The position numbers and the translations under genes were made by a program. From positions 87,418 to 151,417 of the forward strand of contig NZ_JWLC01000011.1 in the NCBI RefSeq assembly GCF_000813745.1: DNA of 64,000 nucleotides. Direction: 5' to 3'. Under the pieces are notes generated by a model. It worked only from the letters and a program-made list of their open reading frames with translations, made no database searches and was not told where the DNA came from. Each line of letters starts with the position of its first letter. Position 1 is the first letter of the stretch. Positions 18,869 to 28,303 of this stretch are shown here, piece by piece. Origin of the DNA: Leisingera sp. ANG-M1 (GTDB taxonomy: Bacteria > Pseudomonadota > Alphaproteobacteria > Rhodobacterales > Rhodobacteraceae).

Positions 18869-19947
18869 GCCGTGCGCAGCACCTGCCGGATGCCCTTCAG
18901 CCGCTCTGCCATTGCCAGGCGCAGCCGTGGCACGGCCCCCTTGCGGCAAATCGAGAGAGAAGCTGTTTCACGGGTGCCGGTTGCCAATTGGTTCAGATGA
19001 CCGCGAGTTGCCCACAGATCATAGACGCAGTTCCCCCTCTCCAGAGCATTCTGCACCGCCATGAAGACCAGGGCCGCCCCGGCGCCAAGCCGTAAATGCT
19101 CCGGCCGGTAGGCGGTAAAATAACCGTGGTGGTGGCCGGTTTCGTCAGCAAGCTCAATGGTGAACGCCAGCGGCCTGCCCTCCCTGCTGGCGAACCAGAC
19201 TCCCAAGGTTCCGTCCCGGGCCGTGCCCAGCACCTGCTCCTCATAAAGCCGCATGCCGATGTGCTGCATGCGGGAATCAAACTTCCAGCTATGCTTCAGC
19301 ACGTCCCGCATCATTGGCAGGCAAGCCTCGTAATCGTCCTGATGCGTGAACAGGTCGATCCGGCAGCTTTCCCGCACGTGGCGTTCCTTCCGCTTCCAAT
19401 TGCGCCGGTGGCGGCCCTTCAGATGCGCCAGGTACTCGGCATTGTCCTTGAAGCCTTCAACCATCATGTAGCTTAGTCCGGGAGGGCGGCTTATCTGGCA
19501 GCCCTGCCGCCGGAACACCCGGCCCAGGCAGTGTCCCAGCCGGTTGTGATCCGGCAAGTTGGCAAAGGTCAGATCAAGCCACCGCCTCCGCTCAAGCGCT
19601 TGGGCCAGCAGCACGCAGGCTTCTGTTTCCTCTTCCGAGGGCGACAAGAGCAAGTCAAAGGCCGGGGAAGAGCCGAACACCGGAAACCCGCCTCTGCGTG
19701 CCAGCAACGCTTTGCGGTCGCGCCGGAAGAACAGCGGCAGGAAACCTTTCAGGTCCGTGCCGCGGAACAGGCACAGGCAGGCGGGCAGCTGGCCGCTTGC
19801 GACAGCGGCCCGCATCCAGGGCAGAAAGAACCCGGGCCGGTCGAACACGCCGGCACCGCAGGATTTGGCAAGCAGCTCCAATTGCCGGTGCAGCCCGTCC
19901 AGCTTTGCAGGGCTTTCGATTATCTCCAGTCTCAACGCGGGTTTCAT
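18847..19947 (-). CDS. CelD/BcsL-type GNAT acyltransferase of the polysaccharide locus
   Basis: 366 aa. The family pattern is a variable N-terminal half and a C-terminal GNAT fold: HLKGRHRRNWKRKERHV near residue 160, then VWFASREGRPLAFTIELAD, a YFTAYRPEHLRLGAGAALV segment, and DLWATRGHLN near the end. Such proteins are soluble acyl- or aminoacyl-transferases often found in cellulose and EPS clusters. It is the last gene of a ten-gene minus-strand operon, 10 bases after the sulfotransferase gene. Its acyl donor and substrate are unknown. Confidence 0.78.
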   Translation of the reverse strand: MKPALRLEIIESPAKLDGLHRQLELLAKSCGAGVFDRPGFFLPWMRAAVASGQLPACLCLFRGTDLKGFLPLFFRRDRKALLARRGGFPVFGSSPAFDLLLSPSEEETEACVLLAQALERRRWLDLTFANLPDHNRLGHCLGRVFRRQGCQISRPPGLSYMMVEGFKDNAEYLAHLKGRHRRNWKRKERHVRESCRIDLFTHQDDYEACLPMMRDVLKHSWKFDSRMQHIGMRLYEEQVLGTARDGTLGVWFASREGRPLAFTIELADETGHHHGYFTAYRPEHLRLGAGAALVFMAVQNALERGNCVYDLWATRGHLNQLATGTRETASLSICRKGAVPRLRLAMAERLKGIRQVLRTAKPRPRT

Positions 19948-19957
19948 CTGCGGTTTC

Positions 19958-20890
19958 TCACTCCTGCTGGTTCAACTGGCGCCGGACGCCGGCCGGCGCC
20001 GCGCCTTCTGCCCAGACCCACTGCGGAAAGGCGCGCGGGCGGCGGCGGGACAAATGGCGCTGCAGCATTTCCAACACCGCCTGCGGTACCGCCTCGGCCA
20101 GTCTTTCTGCGGCCCGGGCCAGCGGCACATCGGCCCGGGCCAGGGCCCGCCGCCGCTGGCCCGGGCTCGCGAAGCTGGAATTCGCGGCGAATTGCGGCGG
20201 CTGCAACCGGCCCGGTTTCAGGCCGATCTCTGCGAGCAGCGGTGCAAGCGCTGTGCCCGGTGCCGTGCGCAGAGTTTCGAAACTTGTCAGAAACACCCGG
20301 TGGCGGCCCAGGATCCCGGGCAGGCAGCGCATGTAGCGGCGGTGGAAGACATTTGAGGCACAGGCCCGGGCAATCAGTGCCGCCCGGCGCGGATAAGCCG
20401 GCGGCTGCCGCCCGTAGGACCACAGCCGGGAGCGCAGGAAGCCTGGTGTTTCGCGCATAACGCAGAGAAAACGCGCCTCAGGCAGGCTGGCGGCGATTTC
20501 AGCGGCCAGCAAAGTGTGATGCGGTGATTTTTCGACCCAGGCAGACGCCCCCCGTCGCCAGGCCAGTTCCTCCATCACCCGGCTGAACAGCTCCGCCGGG
20601 CTGACGCTGGCCTCGGCTGCAGCTTGCCCCCAGCCTGCTGCAAGGCCGCTCAGCCGGTAGTACTCGCTGGCCAGAAAGCCGCGGGCGGCAGCCGCGCGGC
20701 GGCCCGCGGCGGGCCAGGGCTCCATGGACCTGGCAAAATGCGAGAAGAAGACGCTCTCATGCACGCCCTGGTGCTGTTTCGCGGTCACCGCGGCGATGCC
20801 CGGCTGAGCAGCCAGAAGATTGGCCGCCAGCGTGGTGCCGCTGCGCTGCAGGCCCAGCACAAACACCGGGATCGCCCGTTGCCCGCTCAT
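19958..20890 (-). CDS. Sulfotransferase family protein
   Basis: 310 aa. The 5'-phosphosulfate-binding loop is seen as GLQRSGTT at residues 13-20, a strong sulfotransferase signature. Further on, WVEKSPHHTLLAAEIAASLP (about 118) and FLCVMRETPGFLRSR match the strand carrying the catalytic/3'-phosphate residues of PAPS-dependent enzymes. In an EPS operon it would place sulfate on a sugar hydroxyl. Its ATG (20890) overlaps the stop of the upstream gene, with GGAGG five bases before it. No PAPS synthesis gene (cysD/N/C) is in the window. Confidence 0.85.
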   Translation of the reverse strand: MSGQRAIPVFVLGLQRSGTTLAANLLAAQPGIAAVTAKQHQGVHESVFFSHFARSMEPWPAAGRRAAAARGFLASEYYRLSGLAAGWGQAAAEASVSPAELFSRVMEELAWRRGASAWVEKSPHHTLLAAEIAASLPEARFLCVMRETPGFLRSRLWSYGRQPPAYPRRAALIARACASNVFHRRYMRCLPGILGRHRVFLTSFETLRTAPGTALAPLLAEIGLKPGRLQPPQFAANSSFASPGQRRRALARADVPLARAAERLAEAVPQAVLEMLQRHLSRRRPRAFPQWVWAEGAAPAGVRRQLNQQE

Positions 20891-21987
20891 TGGTGCCTCC
20901 AGGCTGCGCGCAGGCCGCGGACTTGCTGCCGCAAGCCGAATAGCAGCGCATGATCCGGCTGGCGCAGCGGCAGCACATGGGCGGGCACCAGCGGTGTCAC
21001 ATCCGGGTTGAAGGCCGATTTGAACTGATCCCGATTGCGGGCGGCGGTATCCGCAACACCGGAAACGGACGGCACGCCAGCCATATCGTAGGCGGCAAAA
21101 CCCTGCGCCTGGGCCAGCTTCAGCGCTTCCCAGATCAGCGGGTAACCTGCCGCTGCTGCTGCCTTGTCTCCCTCGGCCCGGGCCAGAACCAGCCAGAACG
21201 CCCGGTCGCCGTCACTGATCATCACATGGCCGCCGATCAGGCGGTCCTGCTGCCAGGCCAGCAGAAAGGCGCCGCGCTCCCGGGTCATCGCCCATTGCCG
21301 TTCCACTGGCGGCACCGAGTCCAGCCCCAGCCCGCGGGCCTGAAAGAAGCTCTGCATCAAGGCGCCAAAGGCCTGCGCCTGCGCCTCCGTTTGCGCCGGG
21401 CGTACATCCAGCCCAGCCTTGGCCGCCTTGCGGATCTGCCGCCGGCAACGCTGTTTCAGGCGCCCCATCAGATCCTCGGGGCGGCCGCTGAGATCCACCA
21501 GCGCGGTGGCCGCATGCAAAGATTGCGCGGGCGCCGGCAGTTCGATAGCCCCGGCCTGGCGCAGGATCCGGGCAACCTTCGCCACTTCTCCGGCGCCGCT
21601 CCAGCGCGGATTCAGCTGCATCGAGCAGCAGCCCATCTGGCGCAGCCGGGCCGCGAACCCGGGCAGGATACGGGCCAAATCCTCAGGCGAGCGTGTCACC
21701 GGGCCGCGGCGGAAGCTGGCCAGGTAGCGGCCAGGAACCAGCCTCGACAGCCGGGCCAGACCAAATCCGGCCAGCTGGCCGTGCCGTTCCAGCGCGCTCA
21801 GCATCACATAGCGGTGGCGCGCCGACGGCGGGCAGCGGCGGGTGAACTCGGGGCATTGCAGCCAGCTGGCCGGCGGGCAGGCCGCCAGAAATTCCTGCAG
21901 CCGCCGCTTTGCCTTGGGCGTCAGGCTGCGCTCCATCCGGACACGCAGGCCCGAGGAATTGCAATGCAGCCTGTGCAGCATGGTCAT
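20887..21987 (-). CDS. FemAB-like GNAT acyl/aminoacyl-transferase
   Basis: 366 aa. The C-terminal half carries the FemAB/CelD GNAT pattern: LMGRLKQRCRRQIRKAAKAG near residue 200, FLLAWQQDRLIGGHVMISDG, AGYPLIWEALKLAQAQGF, and YDMAGVPS. FemAB-type enzymes add amino acids or acyl groups to glycans or cell-wall precursors. The start at 21987 (Met-Thr-Met-Leu) overlaps the upstream stop by an ATGA; a much longer open frame upstream lies antisense-like to the neighbour and has no family content. Confidence 0.78.
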   Translation of the reverse strand: MTMLHRLHCNSSGLRVRMERSLTPKAKRRLQEFLAACPPASWLQCPEFTRRCPPSARHRYVMLSALERHGQLAGFGLARLSRLVPGRYLASFRRGPVTRSPEDLARILPGFAARLRQMGCCSMQLNPRWSGAGEVAKVARILRQAGAIELPAPAQSLHAATALVDLSGRPEDLMGRLKQRCRRQIRKAAKAGLDVRPAQTEAQAQAFGALMQSFFQARGLGLDSVPPVERQWAMTRERGAFLLAWQQDRLIGGHVMISDGDRAFWLVLARAEGDKAAAAAGYPLIWEALKLAQAQGFAAYDMAGVPSVSGVADTAARNRDQFKSAFNPDVTPLVPAHVLPLRQPDHALLFGLRQQVRGLRAAWRHQ

Positions 21988-23162
21988 GCCTCCCCGCCTC
22001 CGGCCCCAAGCACATCGGCGCGGCGCAGCTTCCGGCGTCCCGGCAGGCTGCGGCCGCCGGAAGCCTTGTGCAGGACCGCCGTTGCCTTCAGCAGCCAATG
22101 GGCGAAGCTGCCCCGCGGCACCGCCCGCAGGCGGCGCACCTGATATGCACTCGTGGCGAAATCTTTGAGAAAATGCGTCCAGCGCATCAGTTCGATCCGC
22201 TCCTGCGTCCCTTTCGCAACCAGCGTCTGCAAGCCGCCGCAAACAGTCAGCCGCCCCGGTGACAGCGTGGCAAAGGCTTCGTCGAAATCGGAAAACAGGC
22301 AGTACCAGGTGCTGTCCTGGCGCAAGGCAAAGAATGAAGCGATATCCTGCGCGCGGCATTGCAGCATCACAATGCAGGCGTCGCCGCGGGCGGAATAACG
22401 TGCCCAAAGGCCCTCAAGGAACGGCCCGGCTCCGGGCAAAGCCGCCAGACCGGTGCCTGTCCGCTGCTTCCAGGACCGGCGTGCCAGTGCAAGCATGCGG
22501 CGCGGTGCGTCTTCCTGGCTGGAGCTGTCCAGCACGGACAGCCCGGCACCGGCGTGCTCCGCCCGGCTGCGGCCCCGGCGCAGCTTCCTGCGGAAGGACG
22601 TGCTGCGGGTTTCGAGATAGCCGTCCCAGCAGCTGACATTCTCGGCAATGGCGCAGCCCAAAGTCCTGTCCTGCCACAGGCGGAAGCCCTCCATCCGCAG
22701 GCTGCGGGTGATAAAGGCGTCTCGGGTGCAGATGCGGAAGATTTCCAGCTCCAACCCTGCCTGCGGCGCCGCCGCCGCAACAGCCTTCAAAAGCGCCCGC
22801 AGGGTGTCCCGGCTGGTGGCCAGGAATTCGAAGAATCCTGTGTAGTTGCAGGTCCATCCGGCCAAAACCCGCGGGCAGTAGAAGGGCAGCAGCTTGCTGA
22901 TCCGTCTGCGGACCAGGCACATTGGCGCCGCCGCCACCATGTCGGCACCTTGCCAGATGGTGACAAACCGCAATTCCCCTGGCACGCCGAACCCCGCGTG
23001 CTGCGCAGCCAGCCAATCGAAAGAAGAATAGAGCCGGCCGCGGCAGCGTCTGTGCATGCTCCGCCATTCGGCTTCGAGCCCGGCGACAGCCTCCCAGCTG
23101 CTCAGCACCCGGGACTCCAGCGCGGTGCCTGACGCGCCGCAGATGGCCGCACAGTCATTCAT
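21984..23162 (-). CDS. CelD/BcsL-type GNAT acyltransferase
   Basis: 392 aa. Features shared with the other acyltransferases of this locus are YSSFDWLAAQHAGFGVPGEL near the N-terminus, then TRSTSFRRKLRRGRSRAEHA near residue 200, and LFSDFDEAFATLSPGRLTV near 315. The last phrase recurs almost word for word in the 37416-38546 protein (LILDFDERFRKLSPGRIMSW), showing common descent. Start chosen at 23162, overlapping the end of the GT2 gene by 8 bases. Substrate unknown. Confidence 0.78.
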   Translation of the reverse strand: MNDCAAICGASGTALESRVLSSWEAVAGLEAEWRSMHRRCRGRLYSSFDWLAAQHAGFGVPGELRFVTIWQGADMVAAAPMCLVRRRISKLLPFYCPRVLAGWTCNYTGFFEFLATSRDTLRALLKAVAAAAPQAGLELEIFRICTRDAFITRSLRMEGFRLWQDRTLGCAIAENVSCWDGYLETRSTSFRRKLRRGRSRAEHAGAGLSVLDSSSQEDAPRRMLALARRSWKQRTGTGLAALPGAGPFLEGLWARYSARGDACIVMLQCRAQDIASFFALRQDSTWYCLFSDFDEAFATLSPGRLTVCGGLQTLVAKGTQERIELMRWTHFLKDFATSAYQVRRLRAVPRGSFAHWLLKATAVLHKASGGRSLPGRRKLRRADVLGAGGGEA

Positions 23163-24318
23163 CCGCCATCCTCCGTGCCGGGGACCAGCGCACGCTGCGC
23201 ACCCCGGCCATTGCCCGCAGAATGCCAATTCCCATTGCGGCATGGCCGATCACAAAAAAGCGGCAGAGCCCGGATCCCGGCAGCCGCGCCAAAGGCGCCA
23301 GCAGCAAGGAGCCCGCGCCGATGCTGTAGACCAGCACTTGCGCCAGCAGCACTGCGGTATAGATGCCGCCCTGTTCTGCGGCTGCCGCCAGGCTGAGCAG
23401 CAAAAGCACCGGCAGCAAAAAAGCCACCAGCCGCCGCAGCCCTTTGTGGCACAGCAGCTGCAGCGCATAGAGCCCGTGGCGGCCGGGGTTCATCAGCTGC
23501 CGCATCCGCATCAGGCCGCGCCAGCCGCGTTCGGTGGAGCGCACCCGGCGCATGAATTCGTCGCCCGTGCGGCTGGTGACCGCCTCTTGAGCCACCGCGC
23601 GCGGCTCGAACACCAGGCGGCAGTGATGCGCCGGCGCCTGCACCGAGATGTAGAAATCATCCGCCACATCGCCGGGCACCCGGTCCGGAACCAGCTGCCG
23701 CCGCATCGCGTACAGCGTGCCCTGCGCCGAAACCGCGCCGCCGAGACGGTTTTCAGCCGCCTTGAGGCCCGAGTCATAGGCCCAGAACATACGCTCTGCC
23801 CGCGCAAGCCAGCCGCCGCGGCCCTTGCGCTGCTGCGGCTGCAGCCGCCCGCACACGCCCCCGGTATCCTCGACGGCAAACGGCGCCAGAAGATACCGCA
23901 AAGCGCCCGGCGCCAGCATGCTGTTGGCGTCCGAAAAAATCACCGTGTCCGCCTCGATCCGCGCCAGCCCGGCTGTCAGCGCCTGCGCCTTGCCACCGTG
24001 CTCCGGTGTCTGGAAGGCGCGGATGCGCGGGCTGTTCAGCGACAGCGCCTGCTCCAGCGTTGCGTCCTCGGACCCGTCCGAGACCACCAGCACGTCGACC
24101 CAATGCGGGCCGCAGTCCTGCGCCAGGATGGTTTCCAGCTTGGCGCGGATGGCCGCTTCCTCGTTGCGGGCAGCAATCAGCACCGTTGCCCGCACCGGCT
24201 GCTCGGGCGGCAGCGGCGCCCGGCGCCCGGCAACAGCGGCCAGCAGGCACCACAGCAGCCCGTATCCGGCCAGCGAAAACAGGATCAGCCCGGCGCATAT
24301 CCAGAACAACAGGATCAT
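23155..24318 (-). CDS. Membrane-associated family 2 glycosyltransferase
   Basis: 387 aa. An N-terminal membrane helix (residues 2-28) precedes a GT-A domain: ATVLIAARNEEAAIRAKLET (nucleotide-binding strand), VVSDGSEDAT, then a DxD-like IFSDANSML near residue 130, and TERGWRGLMRMRQ (the Q/RxxRW-like acceptor region) near 245. Three C-terminal hydrophobic segments follow. It would transfer a sugar from a nucleotide donor to the lipid-linked repeat unit at the inner membrane. Start and stop overlap both neighbours (ATGA upstream). Confidence 0.87.
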   Translation of the reverse strand: MILLFWICAGLILFSLAGYGLLWCLLAAVAGRRAPLPPEQPVRATVLIAARNEEAAIRAKLETILAQDCGPHWVDVLVVSDGSEDATLEQALSLNSPRIRAFQTPEHGGKAQALTAGLARIEADTVIFSDANSMLAPGALRYLLAPFAVEDTGGVCGRLQPQQRKGRGGWLARAERMFWAYDSGLKAAENRLGGAVSAQGTLYAMRRQLVPDRVPGDVADDFYISVQAPAHHCRLVFEPRAVAQEAVTSRTGDEFMRRVRSTERGWRGLMRMRQLMNPGRHGLYALQLLCHKGLRRLVAFLLPVLLLLSLAAAAEQGGIYTAVLLAQVLVYSIGAGSLLLAPLARLPGSGLCRFFVIGHAAMGIGILRAMAGVRSVRWSPARRMADE

Positions 24319-25538
24319 TCCGCCGCCCTCCCCATCGCCGCAGCCGAGTGAGCGCGGAACAGGTTGAACTGCCGCTGCGCATTGACCGACAGCGAGAACT
24401 CCTGCTCGACCAGCGCCCGCCCCTGCCGGGCAATGGCATAAGCGCCGCCCGGGTCCGCATGCACCCCCTCCAGCGCATAGAGCAGCTCGGCCACCGAGCC
24501 CGGCTCGATCAGGAAACCAGTCTGGCCGGGGCGGATCAGCTCGGGGATGCCCGACACATTTGTCGAGATAACCGGCCGCTGAAACGCCAGGCCCTCAATA
24601 GCCACATTGGGAATGCCTTCCGTGCGCCCGGACGGGCCGATCACCGAGGGCGCCGCAATCACATTGGCGCTTTCGTAAAGCTTGCTGACCGCGGCAAAAT
24701 CCTGCTTGCCCAGGAAGGACACCCGGCCGCCCAGGCCCAGATCGGCTGCCAGGCCCTCCAGCGTTTCGCGTTCGGGCCCGTCGCCTGCCAGCGAGCAGCG
24801 CCAGTCCGGGATCTCCAAAGCCGCCAGCGCCCGCAAGAGCAGATCAACGCCTTTGCGCACCTGCAGGGAACCCACATAGACCACATGGAACGGGCCTTTC
24901 TGCGGCGGCGGACCCAGCTGCGGGATGGCCTCCACATCGACGCTGGAGTGGATCACCTGGATTTCTTCAGAACGCAGGCCGCGGACGTGATTGGCCAGGA
25001 ACTCCCGGCCGTAGTTGCTGATGGTGCGCACAAAGGACGCCTCACCCAGCTTTTCGGCCAAGAGGCGCTGGGTGCGGAAAATGTCATGCGCCCGGCAGCT
25101 CACCGAATAGGGGATGCCGGTGAGCCGGTGGATCACCCAGGCCGCGGTGGCCGGGTGGCCGGCAAATTCCGCATGCACGTGATCGGCACCCCAGGCCGCC
25201 AATTCGCGGGCGATGGCGCTGGCCGCAACCGAGACCACCGCGGACTTGCCTGCCAGCACCGGCTTGCCGCCCTGCTGCGCGCCGATCAATGCCAAAGGCC
25301 CGGCCATCCTGCCGAGGCGGGCACCGAAACTGGCCAGGGTGCGCGGGCTGACCAGCCCGACATGACGCGCAATGGCGCGGGTCGGCTTGGCGAAGTCATG
25401 CAGCACTTCCCCGGTGTTGTAGGGCGACAAGTGGTACAGCCTCACTTCGGCGCCGAACTCGAGAAACTTCATCACATCCCGCAGGATGAAGGTTTCGGTG
25501 AATTTCGGATATTCTGTGACGATGACCGCCAGCCGCAT
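24315..25538 (-). CDS. Family 4 glycosyltransferase
   Basis: 407 aa. GT-B fold: N-terminal TEYPKFTETFILRDVMKFLE (typical of colanic-acid type GT4 enzymes), a linker, then a C-terminal domain with VYVGSLQVRKGVDLLLRALA near 200 and the nucleotide-sugar site APSVIGPSGRTEGIPNVAIE near 290 (an E-x7-E-type element). The start at 25538 has GGGGGGA upstream; the frame extends upstream without family content. It extends the lipid-linked oligosaccharide in the cytoplasm. Confidence 0.88.
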   Translation of the reverse strand: MRLAVIVTEYPKFTETFILRDVMKFLEFGAEVRLYHLSPYNTGEVLHDFAKPTRAIARHVGLVSPRTLASFGARLGRMAGPLALIGAQQGGKPVLAGKSAVVSVAASAIARELAAWGADHVHAEFAGHPATAAWVIHRLTGIPYSVSCRAHDIFRTQRLLAEKLGEASFVRTISNYGREFLANHVRGLRSEEIQVIHSSVDVEAIPQLGPPPQKGPFHVVYVGSLQVRKGVDLLLRALAALEIPDWRCSLAGDGPERETLEGLAADLGLGGRVSFLGKQDFAAVSKLYESANVIAAPSVIGPSGRTEGIPNVAIEGLAFQRPVISTNVSGIPELIRPGQTGFLIEPGSVAELLYALEGVHADPGGAYAIARQGRALVEQEFSLSVNAQRQFNLFRAHSAAAMGRAAE

Positions 25539-25539
25539 G

Positions 25540-26988
25540 TCAGATCCCCCCATCCCCGCTGCCCGCTTGGCCCAGTCCCTTTGGGCCTGTGTCCGCTGTG
25601 CCAGCGCCGGTGCCGGAGCCTTTCCCAAGGCTGAGATGCCGTGCCGCCACGCACAGCGCGGGCAGGATCCACATAAATTTAGTGTCCTCGTTAGGCATGA
25701 ACAGCGACGCGATCAAAAAAGCGCCAAAGCCGTAGGCCAGCGCCCTGGCAAAGACCGACAGCCCGGCAACCTCTGCGCGGGCGGCCTGGACTGCGGCTTT
25801 CATGGCGCTGAACATCACACCCAGAAACAATGCCAGGCCGATCAGTCCCAGCTCGGCGGCAACCTCCAGATAGCTGTTGTGCAGCTGCCGCGGCGCCGGC
25901 TCGCGGCCCGGGTACCAGCGGAATTCATCACCGGCATAGAAATTCGGGTAATTGCCGGGGCCAACGCCGAACACCGGGTTTTCCCACAGCAGCTGGAGCC
26001 CGATCAGATTGTAGGAAAACCGCCGCAGCAGCGTCCGGTCCGACCCCTGTTCGAACATCGTGCCCATCCGCTCCCAGTAGACTTCGGGCACGAAGGGCAG
26101 CGCGGCCGCAGCGGCGGCGGCCAGACCGAAGAGCATCAGCGGGAACAGGCGGTGCTGGCGGTGCTGCCACATGTAGATCAGCGCAGTCAGCATCAGAGCA
26201 ATTGCCGCCGAGCGCGCCAGGGTCAGCACCAGCCCGGCCATGCCAATCAGCACCACGGCGCCGCTGAACCAGCGCAGAGATTTATGCTCAAAGAACAAAA
26301 CGGCGGCAACCACCACCGTGCACAGCAGCATATGCGCCGCTGTCGTCGGGTTGTAATTGGAGGCGCCGGCGCTGCGGGCCTGGCCCTCGAATTGGGCGGT
26401 CGTAGCCGCGGCTTCGGTCGCAACCAGCCGGACGCCAAGGACGCTTTCAGCCAGCACAAACAAGCCCGAGACCAGCCCGGTGCCAACCAGGATCCAGACC
26501 AGGCAGCGCAGCCGGCGCGGCGTGTCGGCCAGCGCCACGATCAGGAAGAACAGCACGATGACACTGGCAAAGCCGATCACGTGATCCTTGCCCGCGCCTG
26601 GATACTTGCAGGTGAGGAAGGAGATCCCCAGCCAGATCAGGAACAGCAGCACCAGCGATTTGGTCCGGCTGGGAGGGCCCAGCCGCAAACGCCGCGGCTT
26701 GCGGTAGCTTTTCAGCATCATGCCGCCGACAGCTGCCACTGAGAGCAGTTTGAAGGCCGAAAGCGGCAGCGCCTTGGACAGGATGCTGGCAAGCGCATCG
26801 AGATGCGAGAAGGCGACCAGCAGCAGCAGCGCTGCAAACGGGTTGAGGGTGACCAGACCTCCGGCTGCCAGTCCCGGCACCAGCACGGCCCCCATCTTCG
26901 GCGAGACCGAAGAAAAGGCAATCAGCATCAGCGCCAGAAAGCCAAGAACACCGGCCAGGAGCAGATATCCGGCCAGCCGCAAAATCAT
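25540..26988 (-). CDS. O-antigen ligase / Wzy-like polymerase family membrane protein
   Basis: 482 aa with about eleven hydrophobic segments. The large periplasmic loop of the Wzy_C/O-antigen ligase family is recognisable near residues 330-385, containing GVGPGNYPNF and HNSYLEVAAELGLIGLALF, the family hallmark. In a polysaccharide locus with flippase and Wzc-like protein it is most likely the polymerase joining repeat units in the periplasm. The ATG at 26988 overlaps the deacetylase stop (ATGA); the longer upstream frame is antisense-like and lacks membrane character. Confidence 0.85.
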   Translation of the reverse strand: MILRLAGYLLLAGVLGFLALMLIAFSSVSPKMGAVLVPGLAAGGLVTLNPFAALLLLVAFSHLDALASILSKALPLSAFKLLSVAAVGGMMLKSYRKPRRLRLGPPSRTKSLVLLFLIWLGISFLTCKYPGAGKDHVIGFASVIVLFFLIVALADTPRRLRCLVWILVGTGLVSGLFVLAESVLGVRLVATEAAATTAQFEGQARSAGASNYNPTTAAHMLLCTVVVAAVLFFEHKSLRWFSGAVVLIGMAGLVLTLARSAAIALMLTALIYMWQHRQHRLFPLMLFGLAAAAAAALPFVPEVYWERMGTMFEQGSDRTLLRRFSYNLIGLQLLWENPVFGVGPGNYPNFYAGDEFRWYPGREPAPRQLHNSYLEVAAELGLIGLALFLGVMFSAMKAAVQAARAEVAGLSVFARALAYGFGAFLIASLFMPNEDTKFMWILPALCVAARHLSLGKGSGTGAGTADTGPKGLGQAGSGDGGI

Positions 26989-28286
26989 GCCACCCGCGCC
27001 CCCTGGCGCTGCTGCGCCTGCTGCCGGCGCGGCTTCAGGCGTTTGCAAATGGCCTTGCACAGGCCGGCAGCAAGGATCAGGAGGTACCAGTAGTAATTGC
27101 CCTGGAAGCAGCGCACGGTGGCGCGGAAGTGCCAGGAGTCTATCCGGGCGCTTTGGAAACCGGCGGCGTTTTCGCCGGCGTGCACCCGGCTCACCACCGC
27201 CGGGTCCTCGCCCGCGCGGTTGCTGCCCGGCCCGGCTGTTGTGGCTAAATAGCCTTCCTCGGCGGCAATACTGCGGGCCAGGGCCGAGGTCCGGTTCTGC
27301 GGCCAGCAGAACAAGGCCGGCGCCTTGCCCAGACGGGCCTTGAACTCGGTCCGGCAGCGGGCGAGTTCGGCGCGGACGCGGGTGCTGTACTCCGCTTCGG
27401 TTTCGTAGCGGCCGCCAGCATAGGCCGGTGCGGCCAGGGCGGCCTCGCTTTCCGGGATGCTTGTCCCCGCAGGCACAGCAGGCGGGTGTTCCGCCAGGTA
27501 CCAATCATGCTTGCTGCCGCGCATCGCGGCCCATTGCATCCAGGCGTGACGCTTCCAGTTCTCGCGCGTCAGCCGCCCGGCCGAGCGCGGGCCGGCCGCC
27601 ACCCGGATGTGGTCCACGCCATGCGGCTGCACGTCAAAGACCTTTTCTGCGCCGGCCTGGTCCAATGCCCGGATCTCGCCCCAGCTGAGGTAGCCGTCCC
27701 AGCGCGAGGGTCGGCTGGTGTCGTCCAGGCTTTGCGGGGCGGGACGCTCGGGCGCGGCGAATTCCAGTGACACAAACAGCGTAGCGCGCATGCCATGGCG
27801 GCGCAGGATTGGTGCTGCCGCCACCCAGTTATCCAGGTAGCCATCGTCGAAATGCAGCAGCACGGTGCCTTCAGGCACCGGCTGGCAGGCGCAGCGGCGG
27901 CGGATGAATTCGGCGGTGTCCATCACCTGGCAGCCCATCTGCCGCAGCAGCGTCAGCTGGCGGTCCAGGGTTGCCGGGCGCACCGAAGTCTCGGCGGCCC
28001 AGGGCAGCCAGGAGGCATCCTCGCTGACGCTGTGCCATGTCAGGCAGGGCACCCCGCCAGGCCGCCGCATCCAGCCGTCGGCAATCCACAGCCAGCCTGC
28101 CAGAGCCGGAAGCACGCACCAGCCGGGTGCGACCGCCGCCGGCACCGCGTACCATTCCGCCAGCCCCCAAAACAGCATAATAACCGCCAGCCCCGCCGCC
28201 CACAGCATCAGCGCCCAGCGCCGCTCCGCCTTGCGTCCGCGCAGGCCCGGCCGGCTGGCGGCAAACGATGTGTAGTGCTGCTGCAC
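26985..28286 (-). CDS. Polysaccharide deacetylase (NodB-homology) with N-terminal membrane anchor
   Basis: 433 aa, starting at GTG behind GGAGGGGAG. Two hydrophobic stretches (about 25-45 and 50-70) anchor it. The NodB core follows: CLTWHSVSED near 81, then the metal/catalytic FDDG at residues 146-149, and DVQPHGVDHIRV near 215 in place of the HxxxH metal pair (pattern H-x3-H is present as HGVDH). The C-terminus has another hydrophobic segment (about 395-415). It would remove N- or O-acyl groups from the polymer in the periplasm. Confidence 0.85.
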   Translation of the reverse strand: MQQHYTSFAASRPGLRGRKAERRWALMLWAAGLAVIMLFWGLAEWYAVPAAVAPGWCVLPALAGWLWIADGWMRRPGGVPCLTWHSVSEDASWLPWAAETSVRPATLDRQLTLLRQMGCQVMDTAEFIRRRCACQPVPEGTVLLHFDDGYLDNWVAAAPILRRHGMRATLFVSLEFAAPERPAPQSLDDTSRPSRWDGYLSWGEIRALDQAGAEKVFDVQPHGVDHIRVAAGPRSAGRLTRENWKRHAWMQWAAMRGSKHDWYLAEHPPAVPAGTSIPESEAALAAPAYAGGRYETEAEYSTRVRAELARCRTEFKARLGKAPALFCWPQNRTSALARSIAAEEGYLATTAGPGSNRAGEDPAVVSRVHAGENAAGFQSARIDSWHFRATVRCFQGNYYWYLLILAAGLCKAICKRLKPRRQQAQQRQGARVA

Positions 28287-28303
28287 GCCCCGCTCCCCTC
28301 CTG

